From Zymoseptoria tritici IPO323 (taxonomy: Eukaryota; Ascomycota; Dothideomycetes; Mycosphaerellales; Mycosphaerellaceae): a stretch of 64,000 nucleotides of DNA. Under the pieces are notes generated by a model. The model was not told the origin of the DNA. It searched no databases and was given only the letters and a program-made list of their open reading frames with translations. Location: NCBI RefSeq assembly GCF_000219625.1, contig NC_018213.1, positions 1,048,055 through 1,112,054 on the forward strand, written 5' to 3'. This document shows, in pieces, positions 44,994 through 56,631 of this stretch. Within the stretch, counting starts at the first letter, position 1. Every line of letters begins with the position of its first letter. The position numbers were made by a program, and so were the translations under genes.

Positions 44994-46454
44994 ATGTCTC
45001 AAGCAGCCAGCGAGCCACAGGCCAAACGGCTAAAAAGTTGCTCGACAGAGGTCGAAGATTCGGGGCAAATGGGAATCAAGCATGAGGAGATATCGCAGCC
45101 TCCAATCAAAGCAGAGGATGTCAACACCGCTACCGACGAAGATGAGGACGCCGAAAGTACGGAGCTCAAGCTGGCCATACTTTCTTCTTTGCATCCGAAC
45201 AAAGCTCAGGATGTCTTGATGGACTATCTCCTTGCCTATAACGGCGATGTCGAGAAAGTTTCGGAGGCTTTGTCAAGTAGCTCAGCAGCAGGATCGAAGA
45301 GCAAGCGCCAGCACTCGGCCCTGAACGGCTATCAATCATCCATCGACACATTCGCAGCATCGTCAGGCGGGCCAAAGCCAGTTGCCACGGCCACAACCAA
45401 ATCACTTGTGCAGAAAGGCAAGACTCTTCACCTTTACTCTCCAGCCGATATCGAGCGTCACACCCCTTGCTCGTTGGTTCATAATTTCCTTCCACAACCA
45501 CTTGCCAGCGCACTCCTGGAAGAGCTACTCGCGGAGTCGGCCACTTTCCTCCGCAATGAGTTTCAAATGTTCGAGCGCACGGTTACTACCAACCACACAT
45601 GGAGACTCTATCTCGATGACGACTCCTCTTTCGAGTCGCAACAGTCCGCTATTCAATACGACGGAACCGCGAATCCTCTCAATGTCCGGAAGTCACCCCC
45701 GGAGATGATCAAGGTCTCCCATCTGGTAAAAGATGCTGTCAACGCCGAAGTCGCGAGGCGTACCAGAGACTACCAGCCTGCTAGCAGAAGACTCAAATTC
45801 CAGTCTCCAGACGCTTGGTCGCCGAACGCCAGTATCGTGAACTGCTACGATGGTGCCAAAGAAGGCATGGGCTTCCACGCCGACACTTTGACGCAGCTGG
45901 GGACCATGCCAATCATTGGCAGCCTCTCTATGGGTGTTACCCGGGAGTTCCGTGTCCGGCGGATCGTGGCACAGGACGATGCATCAACCACCAGGGCTGA
46001 TGAACAGGGTCAGATCGCGATCCATCTGCCTCACAACTCGCTGCTGGTCATGCATGCATCTATGCAAGAGGAATGGAAGCATTGCATTGCTCCGACGGCG
46101 ACGATCACTCAGCATCCGGTTGCTGGATCGAAACGGTTCAACATTACCTATCGGCACTTTCCAGCCTATATGAATCCTCAGTACACCCCGAAGTGTCGTT
46201 GTGGGGTGGCTTGCGTACTGCGATGTGTGATGAAGAGCAAGGAAACGCGAGGCAGATACATGTGGCAGTGTATATCTGATCGAGCACCTGGAGGAAAGAG
46301 CTGCGGATTGTTCTTGTGGGCTGTGCTAGATGAAGACGGGCGGCCAGAGTGGGCAGAGGGGTTCAAGGGCAATGCCAATGGTACTGCGAAGATACCAGAG
46401 GATAAAGGGGACAAGTGTCCCGTGAGGAATAAGGATAGATCGCTTCAAGCGTAA
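44994..46454 (+). CDS. AlkB-type 2-oxoglutarate/Fe(II) dioxygenase with CUE and GRF domains
   Basis: Single exon, 486 residues. Domains in order: an acidic N-terminus, a CUE-like ubiquitin-binding helix bundle (about 57-95, LAILSSLHPNKAQDVLMDYLLAY), an AlkB dioxygenase core (about 155-390), and a GRF zinc finger (about 400-445, CRCGVACVLRCV...WQCISDR...CGLFLWA). Iron ligands are His295 and Asp297 in FHADT, with a distal His in KHCI; the 2-oxoglutarate Arg lies in RFNITYRHF. AlkB enzymes remove alkyl groups from nucleic-acid bases oxidatively. The ALKBH2/3-like core plus a GRF finger, a single-stranded nucleic-acid binder, and a CUE domain suggests ubiquitin-guided alkylation repair; this is inference. 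Confidence 0.92.
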   Translation: MSQAASEPQAKRLKSCSTEVEDSGQMGIKHEEISQPPIKAEDVNTATDEDEDAESTELKLAILSSLHPNKAQDVLMDYLLAYNGDVEKVSEALSSSSAAGSKSKRQHSALNGYQSSIDTFAASSGGPKPVATATTKSLVQKGKTLHLYSPADIERHTPCSLVHNFLPQPLASALLEELLAESATFLRNEFQMFERTVTTNHTWRLYLDDDSSFESQQSAIQYDGTANPLNVRKSPPEMIKVSHLVKDAVNAEVARRTRDYQPASRRLKFQSPDAWSPNASIVNCYDGAKEGMGFHADTLTQLGTMPIIGSLSMGVTREFRVRRIVAQDDASTTRADEQGQIAIHLPHNSLLVMHASMQEEWKHCIAPTATITQHPVAGSKRFNITYRHFPAYMNPQYTPKCRCGVACVLRCVMKSKETRGRYMWQCISDRAPGGKSCGLFLWAVLDEDGRPEWAEGFKGNANGTAKIPEDKGDKCPVRNKDRSLQA

Positions 46455-46912
46455 AGTCTCTCCCTGAACGACTGATAACCTCCCGCTTGCCCCAGTCATG
46501 TCTCACTTTCAATGGAGTCACTGTTGTTGGAGTTGGAGGAAAGACTTAGAGTAGTGTCTCGATAGGGTAACGTTTGTTTGTGAAGTGCTTGTATCGCGAT
46601 CACGAGAAGACATTCACACTGGAAGTGAACGACGGCATGGTCTCGCACGTGTGATGAAGTCGTCCAGTTCTGGAGACGTGGGGAAAGAAGCATGGGCCGC
46701 GAAGTGGGCCGCGCTTGCTGCCTGCCTGGCAACGGAACCTTCTTTCCTCCTCCGCCAAAAAACATCAAAGAGACAACATCGTCTTTGTTGTCGCCTGCAC
46801 GTCCGTTAAGCACAGTCCTGGCTCCGCTGTTTCATCACCAAACTGCTATCATACTGGTCGCCGACTATCACCGCGAACTGCTGGCCACTGCTCCGAACTC
46901 TCCACCGTCATC
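46455..46912. promoter_or_regulatory. AlkB 3' flank and promoter of the Src1/Heh1 gene
   Basis: 458 bp, no gene. The downstream frame is open from 46715, but the first start in the family position is the ATG at 46913 (catcATGGACG). Confidence 0.5.
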
Positions 46913-49059
46913 ATGGACGACCAAGAGTATCTCGACCCGGACTTTGACCCATCGTCGGTGACGATCCCACGCCTACGGTCCATCCTCGTTGCGCACAACA
47001 TCAGCTATCCATCCTCCGCAAAGAAGCAGCAGTTGGTGGAGTTGTTCAACACCAGCGTTCTACCACAGGTGCGTAAGATTAGGGCAGCCAACGCAAGAGT
47101 GAAGCGCACAAGCAGAGGCATCGAGGACATCACGACAGGACGGAAGGGAACTGGTGCGCGCGATGAATCCGACGACGACATTCCGCCAACGCCAGCGACC
47201 AGCCGCAGCTCTCGCCGAACGACCAGGTCTCGAACCGAAGAGCCGCAAGAATTCGAAGCCACTCCTCGCAACGTCAGACACAGCACAGCGCCGCCTCAGT
47301 CGGTACCACGCACAGTATCGAGTAAGCACGCGAGATCAACGGAGACTTTGAGGGAAGAGGACGAACAACCTGCACGCAAACGGTCAACATCGAGACGCTC
47401 GCGCGCAGAAGCAACACCCGCAAGAGCTAGGCCGGCAGAAGACTCGCCTTTCTCCGACCAAAACGTCTTCCAGAAGTCTGGAGGCTCCCCACCAGCACCG
47501 CAATACCCGGAATCTGAACGTCGACGTACCACTATGAGCACTACCGCACGAGATCTCGAGAGACGCGCACGCGAGCTCAGACGACGCACGGATGATGTGA
47601 GGCAGTACAGGCCGCAGACAGATGGAGCAGTGGTTCCATCTCGCAAGACCTTCCAGGTGCCGATCCCCAAGCAGCAAGAGATTGACCCGACAGAGGAGTT
47701 CACACCGGAGGAACAGCAGGAATTGGTCCATGCACAGCAAGCAGGTGAACTCGTGCCGGCGCGTCGACCAAGACCCAAACCCAGCACCGGTGTCAAGCAG
47801 GCATTGTCGATGATTCTGTTGGTCTTTAGCGCCACGACAGGTGGTCTTTGGCGGCAAGAGAAGCTGGCAGTGGGATACTGCGGTGTGGGACGCCCATCCA
47901 CCGATCTCGCAGGCGTGCAGGTTCCGGAGTGGGCAGAGGCATTCCGTCCGCAGTGTGAGCCGTGTCCGCCTCACGCCTTCTGCCACGAGAACCTGGAGAC
48001 GGAATGCGAAAATGGATTTGTCCTGACACATAGCCCACTGGCTTTGGGAGGCCTCGTTCCGATCGTACCCTCCTGCGAGCCAGATAGCACAAGAGCTCGC
48101 AAAGTTGCCGCGGTGAAGGATCGTGCTGTGGAAGCTCTTCGCGTGCAAAACGCCAAATATGAATGCGGCGAAGCCAGCGCGCCCGAACTCCAAGAACAAG
48201 CTCTGAAGGAAGCTATCAGCACCAAACGCCGCAAAGGCATGAGCAATGAGGAGTTTGAAGACCTCTGGGCCAGCGCCGTGGGCGACATGGCGCGTTCCGA
48301 CGAGATCATCAGCGGTTCCGATGGGTAAGTCGACACACATCCATCTGCGTCACTCTACGACATTATTGCTTTTTCAATTGGCTTACACTTTCCTCTTTTC
48401 CTTACTGACAGATTCGCCGCGACCCCAGATCCGGCCACGCGCTTCTCCGATCATCCAGCCTCGCCGCCGTCCCACTCTCCTGTGCCCTCCGACGATCCCT
48501 CCGACAGTCTATTAGACAGTATTTTTGGCAACTTGTAGGAGTCTTCCTGGTACTCTCGTCCGGAGCCTACGGCCGCTATCAGATCACCTCGGGTCAAGAG
48601 ACGGAGCGCAAAGCGAAGCAACTGGCTAGTCTGGCGTTGGAGAAGCTGAGCCTTCAAGCGAGTCTGAACGCGCAAGATCCGGACATCTATCGAGACAACT
48701 ACATCCCGATGGCTCAGTTGAGAGATGATGTTTTGAGGGACGAGTTCAGCGGGACCAGGAGGAAGAAGTTGTGGGAGAAGGTGCAGAAGAAAGTCGAGGG
48801 CAACTCCAACGTGAGGCCAATGGTCCGCGAGGGGAGGACAGGTGATGTGGGACGAGTGTGGGAGTGGGTTGGTGCGGTCGGCTTGCTTGAGAGTCCTGCG
48901 CAGGGTGAGTGGGAAGGACGGCGGAAGAGTGGAAGGCAGTCGCGGGTGAGCTTTGCGGCGGATGCACTCGACTCGAGCCTGTTGGAGGGTGAGGATAGCG
49001 CGGTCGTGAGGAGTGATGTCAAGACGAAGAAGTGGGAGGAGGGTCGGCCGTATTATTGA
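46913..49059 (+). CDS. src1: Inner nuclear membrane protein Src1/Heh1 (MAN1-like)
   Basis: Two exons, 46913-48324 and 48429-49059, give 680 residues. An N-terminal HeH/LEM-like fold (about 14-50, VTIPRLRSILVAHNISYPSSAKKQQLVELF) is followed by a basic Ser/Arg linker, membrane segment 1 (about 293-315), a luminal Cys-rich MSC region (CEPCPPHAFC), membrane segment 2 (about 498-518) and a C-terminal winged-helix-like domain. The 104-nt intron lies between the luminal region and segment 2. Frame continuity requires the acceptor CCCCAG at 48423-48428; a stronger-looking acceptor TGACAG at 48406-48411 gives a 512-residue form lacking segment 2. The family tethers chromatin, rDNA and telomeres to the nuclear envelope. 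Confidence 0.9.
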
Positions 49060-52000
49060 ATATGGCCACGAGGAAGATGAGCAGATTGCAGGAGCCGGAG
49101 TGCATTGCCTTCGGTTCTTCGAGAGCGAGAGGGGTTGGGGACTTTTCCTTTGTTATTTGCATCGCTCAAATACCCAGCATATGGCTTTCGTATCTTTGGG
49201 CAAGCAGAGTGGAGACGAGCACTTCGATGTTCAGTAATGGCATGGCAGTTCGAACGACGATGCACGCTATTGCGAAGTGAGGCGAAGACTTGACGTTCAA
49301 ACATGATTGTACTATCTTCGTTCTGCGCGGTTCGACACTCTGCATCGGAGCACTTGCCGCGCAACGTGTGAGGAGAGTACTGTACCTGTCATGAAGCTGC
49401 CGCATCGAAGTGGAATGGGCTCGGCATGAAGACTCGTAGAGAGGGCTTGGCAGATGTCCGCGGGTCAACGAGCATCGGCTTAGGACGCTGATATCAATCA
49501 TCGACTGATGTTGAATCTTCTCTCGTGTCCAGTTCCAGTGCAGAATCCGGGAAGTGATGTCGAGATAACGCTCGCCACTGTTCAAGCACGGTACACCCAG
49601 AGAGGGCGACTATGGAAACCGGATCCTGCTTTCAGATCTCGCGCCAGCCACGCGATTGTCACGTCGGCTGGGCCACTGTCGAAGCTGTAGCCGTGCATTC
49701 ATGGAAGAGAACCTCCATCCTGAGGCAAACGAGGTCAGGAGGTGTGCACGTCGGGCAGTATTTCTTGCAACGGTTTCTCGCCAGCCCAGCCCTCTTCATC
49801 GTTGGGCCTCACTGCAGCTAATCCTACGATAGTCTCCGAGGAACGAGCAGTTCGCAGCTCGAGACCGGACGGACGTGTCTACTGCAGCAGAACTGCCGGT
49901 ATCCGTCGACGGTGTGTCTTTGTCCTGCAAGCTCCCCCGCGGTGCTGCACTGGCGCGAGATCGCCTCAAGCGAGCGCGAAAATTCTCCGTAGCTCTGTGA
50001 TGGCCCAAAGTCCCAATGCAAATTCTCCGAGTGGAGTGTTCTCTTCTGGTCGGGACACTATGCTTGTCCGGTGCGTTGGGAGGCACCGCCGAGTGTAGAG
50101 GGAAGGACTTGGTGGAGCGATGCGCCGATTTCGAGGAGACGAGACTCGATGATCAGACGATCGTGGCCGCAGGCTTCGGTGAAATGGAGAGTAAAGCTCC
50201 GCATCGGTTGGGGAGCACTTTGCCTCCGTGAGCGGAGATGTTCAAGAGTGTGAAGAGAAAACAGAGCATTCTGGGACGTGAGGTCGAGATCGTGCCTGCT
50301 TTCACATGCAGACATGCAGATTCGCACACTGCAGCACAGGAACGCGCATTGGCCTCTTATCTACCCCTGCAGCCTTGCAGTGAGCTGCACTGTCTGCACA
50401 CCTGCATCTCGGCTTCACCTCCATCGTTCTGCATCTGCGTTCGAAGGAAGTGCTTCCTCCCGGACTACTCGTGTCTCCTGCGTCAAGCACGTGTCGAACT
50501 TGCATGTCCGCACTAGGATTCATCTGAATCGCAGGACTGGGAAACTACCTTGCATCGAGACTCACGATGCGCGACAGAATATACATGTGCTGGACAGGCG
50601 CAACCACGAGCGCGAGGCGTCTTTCTCTGCGATGCTGCCCAACAGTTCACGTCGCTTGCGACAGCGCTGATCAACGCTCGAGTTGGCCGTTTCTCCGACT
50701 GCTGGCAAATGCCGCAGATCGTCAAATCTGACTCGCTTTGACGAAAAGCGGACGCTCATCATCGCGCCGTGCCGTGAACTGACTCGAAACCGTATGCGGC
50801 GCCCGCGTGGGAACATGAGTCGTGCATTCTCCGATCGGCTCTCGCTGCCGCGAACGAATATTTGACCCTTGCCTTGGAGCGGCTGCGTCTGCGTTTCAGT
50901 AGTTGATACGTGAGTCAGATAGGCGGGATGCGATTTGTATTGAGAAGCTGATCAATGATGACAAAGTGAGCCGCTTGGGGGACGTAGATTGCTCGAGTCG
51001 ATGAGATGTTCATTATTGGGAGATGCATAGCATAGGTGGCTGAAGGCGGTGAACGATTGTATTGACAAGGAACTAACTTACTTCTTCAACTTCTTCTCGG
51101 CTTTTCACCAACGTACAAGGAAGGCCGGACTGTGAAGAGCGGTGAAGTGGGCCGTCCGTCGAAGAATAAGAGACCAGGTTCGCGTCTGGACCGAGCCTCA
51201 AGGTCCTCCTACTGGAAGACTTCGAGCGTTCAGTAGCAGGCTTGACCTTGTCTCTGCCCGTGAATTCTCCTGAGCACTGAGCGCCGAGCAGCGCTCCAGC
51301 CACACTCGCAGCAGATTCACAGACGTATCGCATGTTGCAAGTTTCCGTGATCACGACCAGTATGACCACTCCCAGCTTTCTGGACTCCTGGTTGTTCCCG
51401 AGAGGACGGATCGATACTCGGGAGCGAGTCGTAGCAACGAGCGGATCGCGTGGCCGTCATCCGATCTCACTCTTGACGTGGAGTCGATGCTCGACCTCGT
51501 CTGTACCTTACAGTGGTTAATGGCTGAGTATATCCTCGACTCGGGTGTTCCCGTGTTGTTCCATCCTCAGACGGTTGCGATGTTCAAGCCAAATGGAGGA
51601 GAAACAGTTGGAATTGGAGGAGGAGGAACCGAAATATACCTACCGTTTCCCGACCGCCCTGCACCGTACCTGGCAGTCATTGCGGCACTGCATGAAATAG
51701 TAAGTGAGTATGCAGGCAGAGCTGGCCGCACGGAACGCTTTGCAGATGTCTCTTCGCGTCAGGAACGAGGTGAGGATGGTCGGCGACCTTCACACTAGCC
51801 GCAGCAGAAGACTCGAAATATCGGGGCCATGCAAGTCGTACGCAAATCGCCGCAGATATAGTGTCACGTTTCTGCTGGTCCGCCGTTCAATGGCGAGGAT
51901 GATTCCCAGCATGGAACGCATGCGTTTGGCACAAACGCTCTTCTACATGTCTAGCTTGTCTGCGGTCTTGTGCATGCTGTGTTGAAGATCTGGGGAAGTC

Positions 52001-54220
52001 GAATATGCTCGATGTCAGCGTGAAGATCCCGTGACGATATCTCTGGTCAGACACTTCCTGGCAACGACATCCGTAGCGAGAACAATGGCATGCAGGGCGA
52101 GAAGCGACGGCGTTTCAAAATGTGCGTGGTTCCAACGATCTGAACAACATGTCTTTCATCTCCCGCCAGCCGATTGTTGAGAGCGTCGAGACCGTCTCGT
52201 GGCACACAGCAGCTCGCACGGGCAGGCCTCGTGTGAGTGTTGAGAGACTTTTCTCCCCATGCCATCACATCACACAATCGTAGCCGACCCAGCGATTCCT
52301 GAACATCGAGAAAATGAATGGAAGAGCTCGTTTATTGGCGTCGGTAGAATGGCGGTGAAGGAACACCCCGCCCTCGCCTGGATCGACGACCGGAACGGAT
52401 GAGCAAAGCCTGGTCCCGCTGGCTGGCCTTGGCCCGGTTGTCGGCCTTTCATCTTCTCCTCATCTCGTGTCTTGTCGAAGGGCCAGCTTCGGCGCTCCTG
52501 CCAGAAGAACAAGGCAAACCTTTCGGTCATCTCACCATCGCCTGAGCTCAACGAAAGAGTACGTACCCATCAAGGGCCAGGCCTGCTAGGCGTGTGATGA
52601 TTGCAGGAGCAGAGGATCACCCACGCGCTGTTTCACAATCTCGACGCATGGCCGCTTCGGGACAGCTACGAACAGCTATAGGAAAGGCTTGGAAGCGGAG
52701 AATCATGCACAAAGCGGGAGAAATGCTTGTATGTGGCGCATACAAGGTTGTCTAGACCGTGCACACCTCGTCGACGTGTCACCTTTCCATTTGAAGAGCC
52801 CCGGAACCGTGTGGATATGGATTCCTCTGTCGGGTCGAATCACTCGTGCACACTGGATATTGTTTTCTCCACTCGCCCTTGTTCTCGTCACATCATCAGT
52901 GCGCTGGCAATATCGCTTCGTGGTGTTGGTTTTCCGCATCGGAATCCTGGAAGCGCTTCGAGGTGTGAGCTTTTCGTGTCGATGTCGACTTTCGATGGGC
53001 TAGGATCGGATCCTCGCACGTTGCTCCTGGCGGCCGTTGTCGTTGCAGGCTAGAGCCATGCATGCAACGCACGTCTTTCCCTAGTGCCCGTCCCCAGCAA
53101 GATCCGCTGTGCCGCTGTGCGTGCCGCTGCAGCATAGCAGTCGGCATAAGGGAGCGGCTGCGGCGCGCTGTGCATGATAGTACCGTAATGCAAGATCGGA
53201 GTCTCCCTTGTTCTTGCCGATGTCTAGATTCTTTCAGCGAGCTATTTGCCTGGATATGAGATGGCGAGCTTTCGCATTGCGATGATGCTTGACGCTACCC
53301 GTGGCAATCCGTGATCGAGCTTCCCTGTCCTCTCGTCATGGGGCTAGAAAAGCAACAGGGTGCGCATCGGACCATCGATTCGCCTATGGCTCAAGTTGAC
53401 CCATCAGCTGCCCGTTCGGGGTGTGACAGGAGGAGAGCGACGGAATCCTTCGCGAGCATTGATCGGAAGAAACGATGGAAGGATGACGGGCAGATAGCGC
53501 CACTTTTGCTACCTAGCTTGCGCACCCCACCCTGCGATGCGGTCCGACACAGGGTCGGAGAACCAATGGCACTCGTCAGCCAACGATATGGAGTGCTCGA
53601 GGCGCGGAGAAACGCCTTTGAGATTACAGGACTTTGCTATCGCTGCTGCTAATTGTAAATTGCCAGCGCTGGATCCCAGAGCTCCCAAGACGAGTGTCGA
53701 AAAGCGTCCCTCCGGTCGGAGTGCCCGATGTGATATCGCCATAGACCAAAGACGAATCCAGAATAGTGTCGATGAGAGTGAGTGAAAAAAAGGTGTGCAC
53801 AGACGGGCGCGAGCATCCCTGGCCACTGGTCTGTGCGGAAACTGGCCCCAGCGTTTCAACGTTGTCCGTTTCTTTCGCTGGCGCCGGATACTTGCATGAA
53901 AATGTTCCGGTCCGTGACATCGTAGTGAGAATTTACGGGCACCATTGTGATGAGAGAGACAAATGCCAGATATCTTTGGAAAAGGACAGTACCTTAGTGA
54001 TGGGTAGGAGCGAGACGGTCTGCAAAAGAAGCATGTGAAAAGCAGGACACGAGCCGGGCGTATCCCTGCTGTGGAAGTTCTCGAAAGAGGCAGGTGCTAG
54101 GAAAGCATCGCCGAGTGGACTCTTGGTTCTCTAGGTTCCGATGGGCGCTGACTCCGTCGAGCCTTGCCTAAGCAGCCTGACCGCTTTGCAGATTATCGCA
54201 AGCTTCGTAGCACGTGTTGA

Positions 54221-54247
54221 CAGGAGAAGAATATCATTATTCTCCTG
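54221..54247. other. Near-perfect hairpin (8-bp stem plus 3 bp)
   Basis: CAGGAGAA at 54221-54228 pairs with TTCTCCTG at 54240-54247, continued by AAT/ATT across one mismatch around an ATC loop. It is alone in the gene-poor stretch upstream of StuA; function unknown. Confidence 0.7.
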
Positions 54248-55619
54248 CCGATCACACAGGGAGAACTTTGTGCAACCTGTGAATGGAAGCGAGCATCCGA
54301 CCGATGTCAATGTGAGAGACTTCCATGCTGGAGCCAAGGGAAGCATGCTCATCACTGCTTGGACAGGGAGTGCTAGCTGTTTTCGGCCCCTGCTGGCGAT
54401 AATGATCAAACCGTCCCGGTTGTGGCTGTGGTGCTCAACGTTGCTCGCCCGTCCAATAATAATTATTCTCCCGTCGCGTCGTTCAAGACTCGTGGCTCGG
54501 AGTGGCGGTCACGGTGCCGTCGAATGAATCGATGCCGAAGGACGGACTCGTGATCGTCGAGTGCGGAGGGAGAGACGGGCGAAAAGCACGACCATTTCTT
54601 GACAGATGCTCTATCGATTTGGAGGTACCGTAGGCATAGTACGAGGTGGTTGTTGTTGTTGTTATGTAGTACGTACGATCTATACATCCCTACATGGCAT
54701 CTTCCTGCAGCCGACATACATAGGCTCATCGTCCCTCCATCACCCGCCGCAGGTGTATCTGCCGATCGCCTCAGCTGCATTCCCAGCCAGCCACCTCGCC
54801 CGCAGCTCCACCATCTGCTGCTCACTCTGCACCGTGCCATCCTTGCAACCCATCCACTCCCTGCTTGCCTGCGCAGCCTGCCCGCCCGCCCGCCTTGCCC
54901 TGCTTTTGCCCTGTCCGTGGTCAACTCCTGCCGGGACGATTCTCTCTCGTCGTGGCCTGTCCCTCGTGTCTCAGTCCGACCGAAAAGGCCGCTCTCTCGC
55001 TGCTTTCGCGTGTCCTTGAGCAACTGCAGTCTGCCTACGTGCGTCCGCGCTTTACCAGACACGATTGCATTGCGCCCGCCCCGCCCGCAGCTTTGCTTTT
55101 GGCAGAACCGCTCGCTCCACGCACGCCCGCACACCCGCCCGCACGCACGCACACACTGCACTCGCACGCACGAGGTGTTGTAGTCGCCCTTCCTTGCCCA
55201 CGTCAACGCTCCGGCCCGCTTCACGCATCAATCAAACAGCAGCAGCACGCCAGATCCGGTCGGCCACGAGCACCAACGCCAATAGCACTCCCATTCGTCC
55301 AATCCGGGTTGAGCGTCGCTTTACTTCTGTGCAGCAACCAGAGTGCCTGGTCTCTGCTGCGCGATTGCGAACATTGCGCACTGTACCTTGCTGCCGCTGC
55401 AACAAACGGGCCTCCGCCGTCCGGCATCTCCACCGCGAGACACCCACGCACTTCGACAGCTACTGAGCTACCCAGCAGCCGCTCGGCTCAACGTCCACAC
55501 ATCCAGCATTGCCGACCACCATCAACGGCACCACCGAGACCACTGCACACCACCGCGCTCTCCTCACTCCGGAACCATTGACGGCGCCAACACCGGTCCA
55601 GATCATCATCCCCAACAAG

Positions 55620-56115
55620 GTACGTTTTTGACCATTTGTTTATTTCATCATCCTTCCCTTGGTTCGGGCTCCACCCACACCCAGTGGTTATCCGCCGACT
55701 CGCCTCGCCTTTGGCCGTTGAAAGCAGGCTAGCGCTATCGATCCGCTCGCTGGCGCTGGCGCTGGCTGGCAGTGGCAGGCTTGTCCCTTCCCTTCCCACT
55801 TCCCGCCGCCCGTGCGTTTCTTGCATGCTTTTGCTCTGCTTAGCTTAGCCGGCCGGCTAGTTCTAGCGCCCCAAGCACCCAGCACTACCCAGCCTCTCCA
55901 CACTGCACTGTGCTCTTCTCTACCTCCAGCTCCCCCACCGCATGTTGCGAACCGCTGCTCGCTCATGCATTGCATTTCTCTAGACCACTGGGTGCGTGTC
56001 TAGTCGCCCGTCGTGCAGACCTTCCCGCTGCGAATGCTGGTCGGCGCCGTCGACCTCACCGCGACATTGATTGATTGCAACTTGAAGCTGACCATACCAT
56101 CTTCTGCCATGACAG
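55620..56115 (+). other. Possible 5' leader intron of the StuA gene
   Basis: Donor GTACGT follows CCAACAAG at 55620, in a good AAG|GTACGT context, and a CTGACC branch-like string near 56088 precedes the acceptor ATGACAG ending at 56115. This would be a 496-nt non-coding intron. StuA genes in Aspergillus have introns in long leaders, which makes the idea reasonable, but no frame supports it here. Confidence 0.35.
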
Positions 56116-56631
56116 CTGCGTGAGTCCCATTGAACCTCACGACGACCGACCACGACCTGTTACGACTTTAACGACCCCTTACGACTCCTTGCATTCACGA
56201 TCCTGTTGGTTTGCGTCCGTCACTGCGGTGCTTATTGCCTCCGACTTGAGCGTCATTGTTAGCAGCGAGCATCCTCCTCCCGGTTTACCCATACACACGA
56301 TTGTCCTCGGCTTAGTCCCAGGTATCACGACTTTCACGATCCGACCAGAAGATTACGATACGACTTCACGACGACTGTCTGCTTGATCGAGAAGCTATTG
56401 CCAAGGCCTGTTTCGCCCATACAAACGCCCACTTCATCACGTCGCCGCGTCGAACACATCCATCTTCATCACCTTTCGGAAGTACAGAGCTCGACTTTGA
56501 AGTCGAGCTTCTCCTGTCCGACATCAACCGTTACGCTGGCTCTCCCGCCCTTGTCTCAGTTCCACGCCCGAGGAAACGACAGCCCGTGGCCCACAGTACC
56601 GTTTGTGCCGCAGAACTCTTACGGAGAGCGC

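Larger units (their letters stand above)
49060..56631. other. Gene-poor region and extended 5' region of the StuA gene
   Basis: About 7.5 kb without a supported gene. Open frames are short, overlap on opposite strands and lack domains. The last about 2 kb (54600-56630) is C/T-rich with CACGCACGC and CCCGCC runs, and from about 56100 rich in ACGAC strings, consistent with promoter and leader of the StuA gene. A possible 5' leader intron (55620-56115) and a hairpin (54221-54247) are listed separately. A degraded gene or non-coding transcripts cannot be excluded. Confidence 0.5.

Noticed and set aside
49166..49585. 139-codon minus-strand frame after Src1
   Set aside because: No family match, no upstream promoter-like or splice structure, and competing antisense frames.
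51478..51798. 106-codon plus-strand frame in the gene-poor region
   Set aside because: Ordinary-looking composition but no domain, no splice partners and no support beyond length.
54463..55581. Long overlapping frames on both strands (up to 253 codons)
   Set aside because: C/T-rich and CACGCACGC-repeat promoter sequence keeps several frames open at once; protein translations are low complexity.
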